Notes: a model not told the origin generated them from the letters alone. A DNA stretch of 64,000 bases from Prostheceraeus crozeri (GCA_907163375.1 CAJQUW010008963.1:21001-85000), one strand, 5' to 3'. Counted from the stretch's first letter, positions 11,195-24,298 are shown. A program made the numbers and translations.

Positions 11195-11585
11195 TAGAAC
11201 GTACAATTTTTTCTATTACTTTTGTAGTACACTGAGATCTTTTTGACCTCATTAATGTATTAACCAAGGCAATGGGCTTTATTGCATCTTTTATACGTAT
11301 CTCTGCATCTAATACGAATATTCGATCTATTGGCAAATGTGACGGTAATTGAAAAATCAACAAGGATCGGAATAATTACCTTTCGTAGTGCTAGACAAAG
11401 TTAACAATTAACTAAGCGAATAATGTATCTATTTAGCGAATGTGACGCTAATAGAAAAATCAGAAAGCATCGCAATGTTGGTAATGCTAAACAAGATAGA
11501 ACACAATGTAAAACAGTTGTTTCCACATTACGAACGCTGTACATAATTCGCTAACATACGGAAGCAAATTTAGACAAAAGACAAT
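11195..11585. other. AT-rich spacer with imperfect internal duplication
   Basis: The segment near 11318-11372 (GAATATTCGATCTATTGGCA...) resembles 11418-11475 (GAATAATGTATCTATTTAGC...), suggesting an old local duplication. No coding region is visible. Confidence 0.35.
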
Positions 11586-11589
11586 TCAT

Positions 11590-12739
11590 TTACAACACAG
11601 CTGAAGCAAGTGGGACGTTTTGAAGAATGTTTTCCACAGATCCACTTATTGCATTGAAGACATTTATTGGTTCTTGTTTCGGTTCTGCCAATCACAAAGC
11701 TGACAGTTGCCTCGTTTTCCGGATGTGGACGCTACATGCGTTTCCCCCCAGGCTTCAATCGCCCGTGCTGTACTTGGTTGTAGCGGTAAAGCTGCTCGAA
11801 GTCTGCGATGTGAAGCGACAAAAGCCGAAGCAAGGCGATGCAGGTAATTATGACGCGATGATTTCGAAGAATTAGAAATGAATTCTCAGAGTACGTAAGC
11901 ATTCAAACCAGCGATATCCAGCATATTAGAGAAGACTGCTAACGGTCAACAACGAGATGCAATGCGCGTGGTAAAGTGACGCAACATTTGGTCGACTGCA
12001 TCCACAGCGCATTTCAGTTTATTATAATCCAATATCACAGTTGGTTTGTGTGAATTAGAAAAATCGCATGTATCGGAGTAATTGCAAGAAGAAAGTAAAA
12101 TCACATTTTTTCTTTTTCGGAACACAAGATACCGCCACAGAATCGTTTGCATCGTTTGAATCTCTGAAAGGCCATTGTGGCTGGAAAGATCGGCTGCCCG
12201 TGTTAAGCATTCCACAAACTATGAGTGGGCTCCTTTTGCTCGAAAGAAAAATAAGCCCATAAATGCCATTATTTCGCTCAAGCCTATCGATTTGAACTTT
12301 TTGCCCAGTACTCGAAAGCCTTCTCTATTTGTAGAGGAAACGATTATCTCAACAATTCATTCGTCAAGGATTTCAGCAAAATCAACGCCTTCGATATGAC
12401 TTACAGCAAATCTTGTAGGTCCACCGTGACCGCGTAGTATGCTAGATGCTTTGGCACGGCCGGCATCATCAGCAGAGCGCTTTGAAGTCCATTTCTCTCC
12501 ACATCTCGACGTGTGAATAGGGTCATGGCGTGATGGTACATCACTGATCGCAAAAAACAATCGTCAGTGTCATGAGAATCATTATTATCTTCTATCCTAT
12601 ATTCTTCTTCACTTTCTTCAGATTCCTCGCTGATAATATAGTTTTCTTCACTCTCTGCTGCCTTCCGTTCAAAAATTTCTGCAATTACGGCAGCAGTAAG
12701 TTTGCGACGTAGCGAACTGATCATCATGGAAGACTGCAT
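11590..12739 (-). pseudogene. piggyBac transposase relic 1
   Basis: Minus-strand pieces appear in the right order. First is an acidic N-terminus rich in SEESEE (12739 downward). Then come VSSTNREGF, SEIMAFMGLFFF and GQPIFPATM, and next KRKNVILLSS, HKPTVILDYNKLKCAVDAVD, PLAVFSNMLDIAGLNAYVL. The last piece is a Cys-rich C-terminal domain with CQLC and NKCLQCNKWICGKH. That is the piggyBac architecture: DDE-like core then cross-brace zinc finger. About half of the core, between FPATM and KRKNV, is missing, and several stops and shifts occur. Full-length piggyBac proteins are near 600 aa, so this is an internally deleted copy. Confidence 0.85.
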
Positions 12740-12796
12740 AAAATTATTGTTAGAAATTCAGTTGCTGTGCGTCATTTGAGAGTCGTCCTATGACAT

Positions 12797-13934
12797 TCAT
12801 TTTCTTTCCAATGAAACACCAAAGTTTGTAGATTTCTATGTTATGTTTATTATTCCATCAGCTAAATCACGTGAATATCACATGATATATGGAAGCATCC
12901 CTCATTGACATTCTTTCCAATGAAACACCAAAGTTTGTAGATTTCTATGTTATGTTTATTATTCCATCAGCTAAATCACGTGAATATCACATGATATATG
13001 GAAGCATCCCTCATTGACATTCTTTCCAATGAAACACCAAAGTTTGTAGATTTCTATGTTATGTTTATTATTCCATCAGCTAAATCACGTGAATATCACA
13101 TGATATATGGAAGCATCCCTCATTGACATTCTTTCCAATGAAACACCAAAGTTTGTAGATTTCTATGTTGTGTTTATTATTCCATCAGCTAAATCACGTG
13201 AATATCACATGATATATGGAAGCATCCCTCATTGACATTCTTTCCAATGAAACACCAAAGTTTGTAGATTTCTATGTTGTGTTTATTATTCCATCAGCTA
13301 AATCACGTGAATATCACATGATATATGGAAGCATCCCTCATTGACATTCTTTTCAATGAAACACCAAAGTTTGTAGATTTCTATGTTGTGTTTATTATTC
13401 CATCAGCTAAATCACGTGAATATCACATGATATATGGAAGCATCCCTCATTGACATTCTTTCCAATGAAACACCAAAGTTTGTAGATTTCTATGTTATGT
13501 TTATTATTCCATCAGCTAAATCACGTGAGTATCACATGATATATGGAAGCATCCCTCATTGACATTCTTTCCAATGAAACACCAAAGTTTGTAGATTTCT
13601 ATGTTGTGTTTATTATTCCATCAGCTAAATCACGTGAATATCACATGATATATGGAAGCATCCCTCATTGACATTCTTTCCAATGAAACACCAAAGTTTG
13701 TAGATTTCTATGTTATGTTTATTATTCCATCAGCTAAATCACGTGAATATCACATGATATATGGAAGCATCCCTCATTGACATTCTTTCCAATGAAACAC
13801 CAAAGTTTGTAGATTTCTATGTTATGTTTATTATTCCATCAGCTAAATCACGTGAATATCACATGATATATGGAAGCATCCCTCATTGACATTCTTTTCA
13901 ATGAAACACCAAAGTTTGTAGATTTCTATGTTGT
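12797..13934. repeat. 109-bp minisatellite, about 10.4 copies
   Basis: The string ATGAAACACC recurs at 12811, 12920, 13029, 13138 and so on every 109 bases up to 13901. Copies differ at only one to three positions (for example TTATG/TTGTG, CCAATG/TCAATG). Each unit carries the palindrome TCACGTGA and ATATCACATGATATAT. The array begins about 60 bases upstream (minus-strand sense) of the piggyBac relic and ends abruptly where the sequence becomes unique at GTTGTTGTGACAG. Confidence 0.95.
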
Positions 13935-14469
13935 TGTGACAGTGCGCCGCTACCTTTTGCCGCGTTTTGGTGAACTCCTCTCGATTCTCCCTGATGGGAA
14001 ATCGAAACTACAATTTAAATTCTCCCAAAAATATTATGTACGGGATTTTGCCTCTAATAAATTTCCCTTTGGAAATTGAGTATTTTCATATATTTTATTT
14101 TTGTAAATATGCACTTGTAAATTCCTTGTTTAACCGCATCAATGTGAGTGACTTTAACGGTCGTTCACAATCTAGTATAAAACTAGCTGCCAGACTATCT
14201 AGCAGCACAGAGTAATTGGTTTTGGAATTAATCGCTTTCTGTTACCTGCGACTTCTACAACAATTGGCGTTCTACAACAGTTGTGTTTCTTCCACTGTAG
14301 CCAAATCACATGATCCTCTGATTTATACTGTAGAACATTTCACAGCAGTCATAGATTTCGAGCTTCAGCATTGAAAACTTTTAGTCTATAAACTGAGGTC
14401 AAAATTACCTCTGTGTAATAAGCATATGACCTCCAATCATTTAAAACAAAAGACATTGAAAAAGAAATG
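13935..14469. other. Spacer, nothing recognised
   Basis: The short open frames running out of the minisatellite have no domain. No repeat is seen except GAGGTCAAAATTACCTC near 14395, which recurs near 15098. Confidence 0.4.
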
Positions 14470-14995
14470 CCTAGTGTCACCACAGAATTATATTGTTTAA
14501 TCGTATCACTTTGCTAGAAGTGCAAACTAATTCAAACAAATGGCACATGCAGGAACTTAATAAGTGGGCAAAAAGAAATTTTTAATACCTTACAGAGATA
14601 GGAAAAATAGTTGTGCGTCCCTTGCGGATTGCTCTGAATTCCTTCAAAATGCTCCCATCACCAGGATTCCTTCAGATTCGAAGAATTCAGATCATTGCGC
14701 AAAAGATTTCTCGATAATGTTGGATCCTCCGATCATTTAAAAAAAAGTTAGCAGGCGCATGAAAAAACGTTCACAAACTTCTCTGTAGAACTTGACATCG
14801 TCTGTGTCTCTTCGCTGTGTGATCCGGTTGATAACAGTCACTGAAACTTCAGACAATTTGGCGTGTTTAATGTTGAACTGGCTGCTCATTGTTCGATTGC
14901 TATGGTATTTAGTCAGGAGATTGTGCCATTTCAATAACGTTACATGTTCCAATGCTTCCTTTCTAGTCAAACATAAGAAGAGACGACCTGTCTAA
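14470..14995 (-). repeat. Interspersed repeat R, copy 1
   Basis: Read on the minus strand, this matches 30870-31220 on the plus strand, with a deletion in the second copy. A shared short frame reads SQFNIKHAKL then EVSVTVINRITQ in both. The conservation of that frame hints at a coding ancestor, but I cannot assign it to a known transposase. Confidence 0.65.
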
Positions 14996-15402
14996 TTCTG
15001 TGACTGTCACTATTGGCTAAAATAAAGTTAACGAAAGTCAGGGAAGCTTAAAGAATAACATGATAATGACCGTAAACGCAGGACGAAAATGCTACTGAGG
15101 TCAAAATTACCTCAGTGTACGTTCTAGGGTTAAGAGAATCATCAAATCAGACATAAGAAAGTTCAATAAATTTCCACATACATAAGAACAGTTGAATTCT
15201 AACAGCATGATTCTAACCATTTGTAATTCAATTCTACACAATGCATTGACAGCAGAATGCATTCAGTTAGTTATCAATTTAGACGATTGTCTGAACTTAC
15301 AGATTCACTAAGCCTGTTGAAACGAAAGCTATTATCTAAATTGGCTGAGATAACAAACTCGAAAACTGAGCCAAGAAACAGAATAAGCTTTCAATTTTTT
15401 GC
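14996..15402. other. Spacer, nothing recognised
   Basis: No ORF or repeat of note apart from the short GAGGTCAAAATTACCTC word shared with 14395. Confidence 0.4.
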
Positions 15403-15470
15403 ATGAAGACTTGAATTGTAAAGTGGTTCATTGAAATTTCATTGATAATCAACTTAATTTCCGTTTCATT
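15403..15470. repeat. Dispersed repeat, copy 2 (mate at 11126-11194)
   Basis: Same orientation as the first copy. It sits at the left edge of the duplicated block that carries exon copy a. Confidence 0.65.
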
Positions 15471-17660
15471 GACATTCTTGTCAGCAAATTGTCATTCTAT
15501 TTGATATCTAACGAGTTTTAGGCCACTGCATTTCCTCTAATAAACACCGGCCTCAAATAAGTGCCACAGCTGAGCGTTCATCTTTCTTATAAACGACGCC
15601 AAATATCATTTTCATATAATAATTGAATTAAAGAGAATCATAAAATCAGAGAGACAAAACCGCCGACAATTATACATGCATCTGTTGGAAAGATGAAATA
15701 AAGACTTGAGATAAGATGTAGCGTTTGGTCACTGGCGCATTGTACATGATTAATTATGTTGAGGAATTTATCTAAAAATGTAGTGCATTCGGGGCACTGC
15801 CTCGGATGACCCAATGGACGCTGCGCCCCAAAACTCAGACATAAGAAAAGATGGCCAGTTCAATTACCGACTGACGTTCCGCCGACAACAGGTTAGGAAA
15901 AATGAAACTAATTCCTTAACCGGTACCTTCCTATAATCTGCAACCTGGAATGAACAGGCTACAATGGGAAACAAAACAGTGACATTTCATAAATCAGCTC
16001 TCCTTCAACGTTCTCTGGATTATCAAAACTTCCATTTTCAATGATATTATTTTCATCAACATTCTGCATAAAGATGTTGTATTTGATGATCTCGACAGAT
16101 TCTCAATGCATTGACCAGTTTGGAGAAATCAACGAAAAGCATCGGCACATACATATGTACAAGCTCATGATAGATTCGGAGGCTTCACCAAATTTTTATT
16201 AAGAAATTGATCAATTGAATTCATTTATTAATTGAAAAGTGATTGTTGCTGTGGACACAGGAAATATCAATCTGTTTTCACAAGACATCTGATTCACATA
16301 CATCAGATCAAATAGCTTTCAATGCAGCATTCATCATTCACTGACTAAGATCATTTATTTGAATGATTTTTATTTGAATGGTTTGGGAATGTCTTTGTAA
16401 TTGAAGAGTGAAGGCAATGAGCTTCAACTTACCAGGCTTGGAGACAATGATGTGATTTATCCGATAACCTGCAATCTGGAAGGGCTCGCTGTCTGACAGC
16501 AGAACCCTCTTCACTTCTTTCACATTCCAAAGAGAACAAGTCTTGCCCGCAGAGTCAGCGAACTTCCCATCATCAACTTGAAAGACGGGAACATCATCCT
16601 CGCTCAATCCAACTCTCCTCCTCAGAGCTGTCTCCTCCGCCGACCTTCCCATCTCCTTGCAGATGGCTTCACGGACGTCCTTCACTGTAGGTGAGGAACG
16701 AATGTCACAGAAGAAGGACGACTTCTCACCACCAAACAGTTCCCCAATCATGAAGGGAAAGCCTGTAGAAACAGAGAACAGAGATCAAGAATGGAATTCC
16801 AACAGAACCAGCCATTATCTCAGGTGTCACCTACAGAACACAGAATGTAATAGAAGGACACATAAGCAAATAATGGCAATGTCATGCCACTGTCAACATG
16901 AAGGTCAGTCAAACAATTATTTATAGGAGATTGATTATGAACACACTTTCTCATGTCGAAATTCCCCTTGAAGTTCAAATCTGATGTTAAATTTTCTGTT
17001 TGAGGTCGATTGAGGCTGAATTGTGATTTTGAAGGAAGAATATTTTAACTTTCACAATACTTTTTGACATGAACTGTTCCTATGCTCTGATGATGTTTAC
17101 GTAATATACTCAGGTTTGCCGTGGGTATTGGGATTCTGTGAATATACCCATTGGAATGGGTATCCTTGGGTATGGTGTTGGTGCGGGTGCTGATGCCATC
17201 CCCACAGCTGCCACAGCGCTTCTATGGAGATTTTGTGGGGATTGCCATGATTTTTGACATTCACTAGAAGCAGTCAGAACTGATATTACTTTATTAATTC
17301 TGACTTTGAATTATCAAACAACTTGCTATCTAACCCTTAATTCTACGAGTATGAAATGTCTGTGCTGATTTCAAATGCGCACCACATTGACAATGATTTT
17401 GAATGACTAATAATATGCTAGATGAGTCAGGGACGCCTGAGGAGGAAGAACGCTGTGAGCTGGTTTTAGGGTAGAACTGAAAGGGAGGCTGATTCGCGCG
17501 CCTTTTTATACAGGTATACCCGACGGTAAATCCGTAGGTAGTGCCGGTAAATCACTTACATGCAGGACAAATCACTTTGATTCATAATGATTTTGACATA
17601 ATTGTGCTTTCGTGACAAATGCGATTATCATCTGAAACTGGTCACGACATAAAAGAAGTC
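15471..17660. repeat. Duplicated block (mate about 24960-26965)
   Basis: Homology to 24960-26965 runs from GATATCTAA(C/T)GAGTTTTA through the 330-bp exon to the string GGTCACG(A/G)CATAAAAGAAGTCCTGAT. Similarity is patchy on the left and very high around and right of the exon. The mate is interrupted on its right by the LINE relic at 27.0-28.2 kb. Confidence 0.8.
16433..16762 (-). CDS. Exon copy a: 330-bp phase 1-1 exon, unknown protein module
   Basis: On the minus strand a pyrimidine-rich tract ending TTTCTACAG is followed by 330 open bases and then the donor GTAAGT. The exon starts with the last two bases of a codon and ends with one base (phase 1-1), so its length keeps frame if duplicated or skipped. 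It encodes SSPTVKDVREAICKEMGRS, ALRRRVGL, DDVPVFQVDD, KFADSAG, then DSEPFQIAGY and NHIIVSKPG. The module recurs at 24.3, 25.7, 53.4, 59.4 and 60.9 kb, and in divergent form at 32.6 kb. I do not recognise the domain. The TVKDVREAI helix-like start loosely recalls beta-grasp folds, but this is only an impression. The rest of the gene is not visible here. Confidence 0.65.
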
Positions 17661-18426
17661 CTGATACAACATCTGTTGTACTTTACGTATGAAGCAGATA
17701 ATAGAAGGGTCATTCCACAGAAAACTTTGATTTTTTCTGTCCTGAAGCCACTTTTCAATATTCACAATGTCGACTACATAGGATTATCAAAATAAAGGAT
17801 GTCTGTAATGTATAGCAAGATTTTAGGCGCGCAAGAAGTTCTAAGTTTTCGTCAATGTGTAGGTATTAAGCTATGATGAGCAATTATATCATTTCATTTT
17901 TTAAATGAAAATATAGCATTTTTTAGTGAAATACGCAGGCCTACATCGCAAATAGATCTAGTCATACGAATTTTTCGATTTACACTGCTATCATGCTACC
18001 TTTGCTGCGCTTAGCAATGAAATTAAAATAAGATTGCATGCAGCATCGATATCTTCCAACTAATGGAAGACCGAAGAAAGCAGTTTAGTCATACAAAGCT
18101 TCTTGTATATCAAAAGTTAGGTAAGGCCTATGGCGTGAGTGCGTGAATTTCGCGAATCACGAGCCATTTTTTCGTGAATCGTGAACTTGTGAAAGGAGGC
18201 CTATTTGACGATAATTCACGAAAACAAATTTTAAAAATTTACGAATGAAGATACAGATACGAATGAAATCCGATGATGAGGAATCCAAAATTGAAATACA
18301 CTCAAAATTTTGTGGTAGAAGACTCAGGATTTTAAAATTATGTGTAACATCAAAGAATAATGGGGCATTTCAGAAGCCATAGAAATGTCGATCACTCTAT
18401 GATTATTCACTACTGCAGCCTTCAAA
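17661..18426. other. Spacer, nothing coding recognised
   Basis: The words CGCGAATCACGAGCC and CGTGAATCGTGAAC (about 18155-18195) are short direct and inverted motifs. The rest shows no domain. Confidence 0.4.
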
Positions 18427-19400
18427 TTAGCAAACGCATCGATTGACAAAGCAGGTTAGACAGTTGCTAGCATCATAGAGTCAATCTGTATAGATATCCA
18501 GGCCTCTTCACTCATCAATCAAACCCATCATTGAAAAGGTCCGTACAATCGTGAGGCTCCACCGTCGGTGGCCCACGTAGAGCCGTGCCCTACTTCAACC
18601 TGCGATGAGGATGCTGTGTGGAGAAGAAAAAGAGCTGAATCTTGTACTGGATGTATCGACGAGATGGAACTCCTTATGCGACATGATCGTTCGATTCATT
18701 CGAGTACGTCCAGCAATCGAACGTCTACGACGGAGGAATGGTTGCATCTGGTAATGATTGAACAGTGTCTCAAACCTGTGAAGCTGTGCGTCGAGGAGAT
18801 TGGTTCTGAAAGCTGCAATTTACTAGTTGGACTTGCAGCTGTCCACTTAATGGAAATACTCGATGCAAATAGTCTCAATTAGCAAGCAGACTCAGAGATG
18901 CCCTCGATCGAAGGTTGGGTCAGCGTCAATCCCCTATTTTGGACGCACTAGTGACATGCACTAACAGACAACGTGCTCGGGATTCAAAAGGATTCAATGT
19001 CCTGCTGAGATTGATGAATAACACAGACCAGGACGAATATGATTGAACTAAGGAAATCATAACATAGAATCACAAAAGTCAAGAATTCGATGAGGGTATA
19101 GCAAAGGCGTCATTCGTTGATGATAGTGTGGAGGGTAGTGCAGCGAATATTCTGAAACCTGAGACCGCTGCCTTTCGAGCAACAGGAGTTCAACAACCGT
19201 GAACACTCGCCAACTTGTATCGGCTGCTTTGCACCATTCAAGCTACATCATAGCTATGAGTGAGCGGCATTTTCATCTGCAGGAGAAATTTGTACCTGAC
19301 ATAATATGTATCTGACTGTAATATGACATGGACAGTGCGGAACAAACGAAAGAGACTAAATCTGCTGCAATACAAAATGCGAAGAATCTGTGATTAGAAA
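18427..19400 (+). pseudogene. hAT transposase relic 1
   Basis: Frames in succession give LDVSTRWNSLCDMIVRFIRV and RPAIERLRRR (the RWNS block of hAT cores), then MIEQCLKPVKLCVEEI, LRDALDRRLGQRQSPILDAL, and near 19210 QLVSAALHH followed by IAMSERHFHLQEKFVPDI, resembling the SER block of the dimerisation domain. Several frame breaks separate them. No BED finger is found. The region is repeated at 53650-54700. Confidence 0.75.
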
Positions 19401-20100
19401 ATATAATGGAAATAAAAATGTTTGATGATATCATTTTATATAATTTTTAAAAAATAAAATGATATTATTTTTCCTCAGAATGTAATGACATCATTTTTTC
19501 ATTCCCGAACTTTGGTATTAAGTAACCGACCTGTCGGTGGTGCAACGTGTCCCCACAGAAGCACATCGAAATTCTCAGCAAATCCGATGCATAAGAAAAC
19601 TTCGATGATTTGAAAACAGAGTTGGGTGACATTAGTAGGATTTGCTGAAAATTTTTTCAGTAAACGCTCATTTGCAGTTGTAGCAAATAGTAAACGGGCC
19701 TACATGAATTCGTCTTGTCCCTAAGGTATTGTGCCAGTGATGCAGGCTAACACGATGCGTTTCGACTGCCATCATCTTCTCTTGTCTAATTTGGCAACAA
19801 ATACGAATTTGCTTGAATCTGGGGAGTGTAGAGCCATAGTCATCCATTCAATCTCAAATTCTTGCTCTATTATATTTCTCGATATTCTCAATCTCTATCC
19901 CGCCCTACGCATCTCAGTGGTGTAACTGACGACATCACAAGAGAATGGCTTCAATTTTCAATACAGCCAATATTATGAAAACCCAGCATCTACCCGGACT
20001 AGAAAATTCAGCCGTCCTTTTGACTGAATCTCATTTGCACTTACTGTATATACTAAGCTAAAAGTGATTTTCTAAATGTCGTCAGTAGTGTACTAGTCAG
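19401..20100. other. Spacer, nothing coding recognised
   Basis: AT-rich with ATAAAATGATATTATTTTT-type palindromic stretches near 19430-19480. It is matched by the copy at 54650-55370. Confidence 0.4.
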
Positions 20101-20172
20101 TGGCAAGGACATTGGTCAGTGATGGTGTAACGAAAAGATTCACCGAAGACATCCTGTCGAGAAGGTCCCGAG

Positions 20173-20409
20173 CGTTGGCTAGCGCGTTTCCCGGATCTGA
20201 CGCCCTGTGACTTCTTACTGTGGGGCTTCATCAAGTCCAAAGGTTACGGCACTCGTCCAAGGGACATCGAAGAATTGAAGGAACGAATTATCTCTGCTTT
20301 CGATGAAGTGACAGCCAAGATGTGACACACGATCATGCAGGAGTATCGTGATCGATTTGCAAGAGTTGTCGAAAATGATGGACATCATGTTGAAGTGCGT
20401 ATCTCATGA
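20173..20409 (+). pseudogene. Tc1/mariner-type DDE transposase, C-terminal fragment
   Basis: The frame reads RWLARFPDLTPCDFLLWGFI, then DIEELKERIISAFDEV. This matches the block around the third catalytic acidic residue (PDLTPCDFFLWG) of IS630/Tc1/mariner-superfamily transposases common in arthropods and other invertebrates. A TGA at 20323-20325 interrupts it, after which the same frame continues with YRDRFARVVENDGHHVE to a final TGA. Only about 80 residues remain. A more damaged copy lies at 55440-55720. Confidence 0.8.
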
Positions 20410-21397
20410 CTTGTTGACTTTATGATTGTTGACATTTTTAGAACATAAATTCATATATGCATAAACATTATGTGTTATTTTCATTGACATCTTATCAAAA
20501 ATAGCGAAATGATAGGCATTTAGAATACAGTGATATATTTCTAGTACATTGTATAGTAATATTCAATGCATAGGTACAGTGGGTCCCAGAAGAACTGCCG
20601 AATTTAAAACATAGCTTGCTGTAACAATATGATGTTCAAAATACTTGAATTTGGACAGAAACAATGCAGAACGATATGCGATTTTATGTAGAACAGTCGG
20701 TCAGTTTCTTAAACGAATCATAGAAAATGATTCTCTGTATGACCACCGTCATTCTAAGTGACTGGTTCCAAGTCCGACAGAAGCAGAAAATAGAAATAGC
20801 CTAGAGCGTAAAGATTCGTCATTTCACAAAAAATCGCCATCTAATGTGAACAGAATGCACTGCATGTTTACAGTCATCTCATCTTGTTGAAATATTTCGA
20901 CATCACGAGACTGTGTTATGACATTTATACCAGCATCGTTAAGTACACAAAATTTGTCAACCTTATCATAATAAAATATCTTCAAATGAAAACACCACAT
21001 GTGTCAACTGTGACCAACGTAGCGGCCGTCATTTCTTGCGTTCATACGGGGAATCAGGCGAGGCGGCGATGGGAAGTTTTTAGGCGTCACGATTGAATTA
21101 GGGAAACGCAGAAAGCAGTCTATCTAGGCCTATACGTTCTAGAACTGTGACGTAAATACACTATAAGGGAAATTGGTTGTCTAGGCCACCTGGGTTACCC
21201 TCGCAACGAGAAGGTGAGTAAGATATCAAGCAAGAAAATTACGCTGACTGAGAGCACGAAGTCAACAGTGGCTGGCTGATGACGTCAAAAAGGGGAAACC
21301 AAACAATGCCGAATTTGCTGCATTCAGTATGACGTTTTCGATAATCATGGTGAACTAGGACGCTACGTCTATTTCATCTGGACTCAGAAAAGGTCAC
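20410..21397. other. Spacer, nothing coding recognised
   Basis: Short frames only. The stretch is duplicated at 55720-56808 with many single-base insertions there. Confidence 0.45.
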
Positions 21398-22946
21398 TTG
21401 GTTGTAGTCAATAATGATTCCGCATCATTTGATATTTGTGATAATTTGCGACTGATTGCTTATGAGAATGAAGATGAAACTATAGTATATAATTGGTGTG
21501 CTTGTAGTCATTGTCACCGTATCTTTCGAACGCATTCTGAAGCTGACGAGAAAGGTAAACGGACTAATTACGGTTCATCATCTCAGCAACGACATTTGGT
21601 CTCTTGTCTGAAAAAGCCGGTAAAATCCACAGGCCTTCAACAGTTAAAAGTAACAAGCCGTGTTACACGTAAAAAATCTCTAAATCCAGAGAAGTCTGAA
21701 ATTTTCAAAATTGCTGAAGTTAGGTATGTTGTAGATGGCTTGCTCAGTTTTAAGTTGGTTTTAGCAGATGGGGTTGCCAAATCTGTCTCAAACTTGCATT
21801 AGAATAGGTCACGAAGCAGGTCATATTGACATCAAGGATATATGGCACGGTCGCAAAACGGTAGAATCCGAAACAGTTGAGCGATACAACAAATTCGTTT
21901 CTTCAATGATCGAAGCTCTAAAGTCTTCAGTGTCAGCTCGAGAATTCGCAGCGGGCACTGATTTATATACTGATGATTATCAAAAGCAATCATACTTAGA
22001 TTTTACAGGCTTTTGGATAGATCAGTTGTGGACTTTAAAACATACGATGCTGCGTTGCAAAGTTTTTGGTGAAAAACGCAAAACTGCAGAGAATATCAGA
22101 ATTGAAATTTAATCGATCATGTCACAATTTGGATTGTCAGAGGTGATAAACCGATAACGACAGATGCTGAAGCAAACATTGTTGCTGCACTTCCAAATGA
22201 AGTGCGTTATCAGTGCATTGTTCACCACCTTTCAACGGTATTAAACGATGCTTGGTTAAAAGCAATGAAAGATGATAGGTTATTGGCTGCCATGGACGAG
22301 GCTGTGAAGGATGTAGCTGGTTACATTCATCGCTCACATGTGCACTGCGATGATTTGCTTCTCAGTCTTTAATCACCTAGTGTAACCTGCCTATGGAGAC
22401 AGATCATTTTATGAAATTCCCCATTCCTTTGATGAATATTTTGAGCAAATTTGAACAATTTCAGAGATAAACAACATGGCATATCGTTTGATGCCAGTGT
22501 CTCTCATGCTGTTGAAAAATATTGTCGAATTTTTCAAACAATTCAATGCTATTATTGATAATATTGAGACATCAAGTGCGCCAACGTTGCAGAATGTAAT
22601 CCCAAGCTAGTATTTGATCAGCAGTGGGATGACTGCAATTCTTCAAGAAGGATTCACTTGCGAAACTATTAAACGATTAGTTCACAATGTGCAGGAAGGT
22701 CTCAATAGACAATTCTGGACTTCCACCACAATAATGCACCAGGTGGCAGCGGTTCTAGACCCAACGGTCAGACATCTGCATTTCATAAATGATGTAGTGT
22801 TTAGAAGAAAAGTTTGTAAAGACGTTGGTGAAGCAATTTCTTCAACTCTACTAGAATATATAAAAGACCAATTGAAAGATGATGACATCTCCCAACCAAC
22901 ATCCTCCAAACTTCATTCTCTTCATTGCGTAACGTTGAGTACTTGA
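21398..22946 (+). pseudogene. hAT transposase relic 2 (BED finger plus core)
   Basis: The first frame has CACSHCHRIFRTH and SSQQRHLVSC, a BED-type C2HC zinc finger, followed by KSEIFKIAEVRYVVDGLLSF. A shift near 21768-21800 leads to HEAGHIDIKDIWHGRKTV and AAGTDLYTDDYQKQSYLDFT (TDxWT-like block with the first catalytic Asp). After a stop near 22110 comes ITTDAEANIVAAL and CIVHHLSTIL (the D-aN-C-H-L block). After more breaks come FFKQFNAIIDNI and VAAVLDPTVRHLHF. Order and spacing fit a hAT transposase lacking its C-terminal dimerisation domain. Confidence 0.83.
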
Positions 22947-23955
22947 ATCGAGCTGGGGAACATATGTAAAAACATTTCGTGTTTGCATAACCTTCTCATT
23001 TCGATTACATCGAATTTCTTTAATGACTTACAACTTTAGCGTCTTCATTCAGCATTAAGTCTTGGTCACAGCCTGGTCACAGCAATGTTGTTGACCTTGC
23101 AATGAATTGTTCCCTAAGTTCAGTCACATTTAACGACGGCCAATCACATCAGCCAAAAGGAGAAGATTAATTATTCCTATCTTTGTAAAACTGTTATTTC
23201 AGCTTCTCAGACAGTTTGTTTGATATTTTTAGTTTATCTCACGCACGCACATGCTAACTCTGACAGTTGTTCAGAAATCATGTTCAAAATCACATTAATC
23301 AGCTGCAATTGATAGATAGTCTGATGATGTGCTGTTCTTTAAAGTGACAAATTACTACACAAGCTGTTCAATTGGAATAGACTGAATAGAGATAAATACA
23401 CAAAAATCGATGCATGCACATTGCAATAGTGTACAACTTGAATAAAAACTGCGAACTCCGTTAGTTTCAATAAATATTAAAATAATAGAGTCTCCTCTGA
23501 CATTTAACCACGATCAGTAGACATAGAACTGCATAACTGCGAAAAAGACAGGTTTAAGTGAGCTCGTTATAGATGAAATTGATCTTTTGTTAATTTCCTA
23601 ATAGTAACTGAGCGATGTTCTCTCTCACCCTGTGCAATATTCAGAATCGCGTCACGCTTGCTCAATAACTATTGTATAATATGCCTACAAGGTAAAATAT
23701 ATACATTGCTTGAACAAAAGGTTTTAAAAAATTTGTTGCAAAAACAATTCAAATAAATGATTGCATGCATAGAACTTTATAAATTTCTTTAATGTATGAC
23801 TAATGTCCACAATTACATATCCTGTTCTTAACACAGGATAACACACTCACTCGATCTGCGTCGCCATATCCCTTATTTTCTCATTCTCTTCATTGCCTTT
23901 ATTGGCCCAAATAGGCCTAAACACATTTTTGCCTCTTGATATAGATAAAAATTTT
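22947..23955. other. Spacer, nothing coding recognised
   Basis: Part (about 23100-23630) is nearly identical to 58660-59205. No domain is seen. Confidence 0.45.
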
Positions 23956-24045
23956 GCCCGACTCGACTCGACTCGACTTGACTAGACCCGACTTTTAGCC
24001 GACTCGACTCGAGGTTGACGAAAACCCGACTCCCAGGGTCCAACA
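23956..24045. repeat. Imperfect (GACTC)n pentanucleotide repeat
   Basis: GACTCGACTCGACTCGACTT and related words run from about 23959 to 24012, then decay. The duplicate block at 59 kb lacks this stretch, its junction skipping roughly 23633-24110. Confidence 0.75.
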
Positions 24046-24298
24046 CCTAACTTTTACTCGTATATAGAAATTGATCAATTGAATTCATTTATTAATTGAA
24101 AAGTGATTGTTGCTGTGGACACAGGAAATATCAATCTGTTTTCACAAGACATCTGCAATTCACATAAATCAGATCAAATAGCTTTCAATGCAGCATTCAT
24201 CATTCACTGACTCAGATCATTTATTTGATTGATTTTTATTTAAATGGTTTGGGAATGTCTTTGTAATTGAAGAGTGAAGGCAATGAGCTTCAACTTAC

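Noticed and set aside
11627..11875. 82-codon plus-strand ORF
   Set aside because: Antisense to the piggyBac C-terminal zinc domain, which has clear family motifs on the other strand.
12781..13934. CRISPR-like array of regular repeats
   Set aside because: Units are contiguous 109-bp tandem copies with no unique spacers, in a eukaryotic context.
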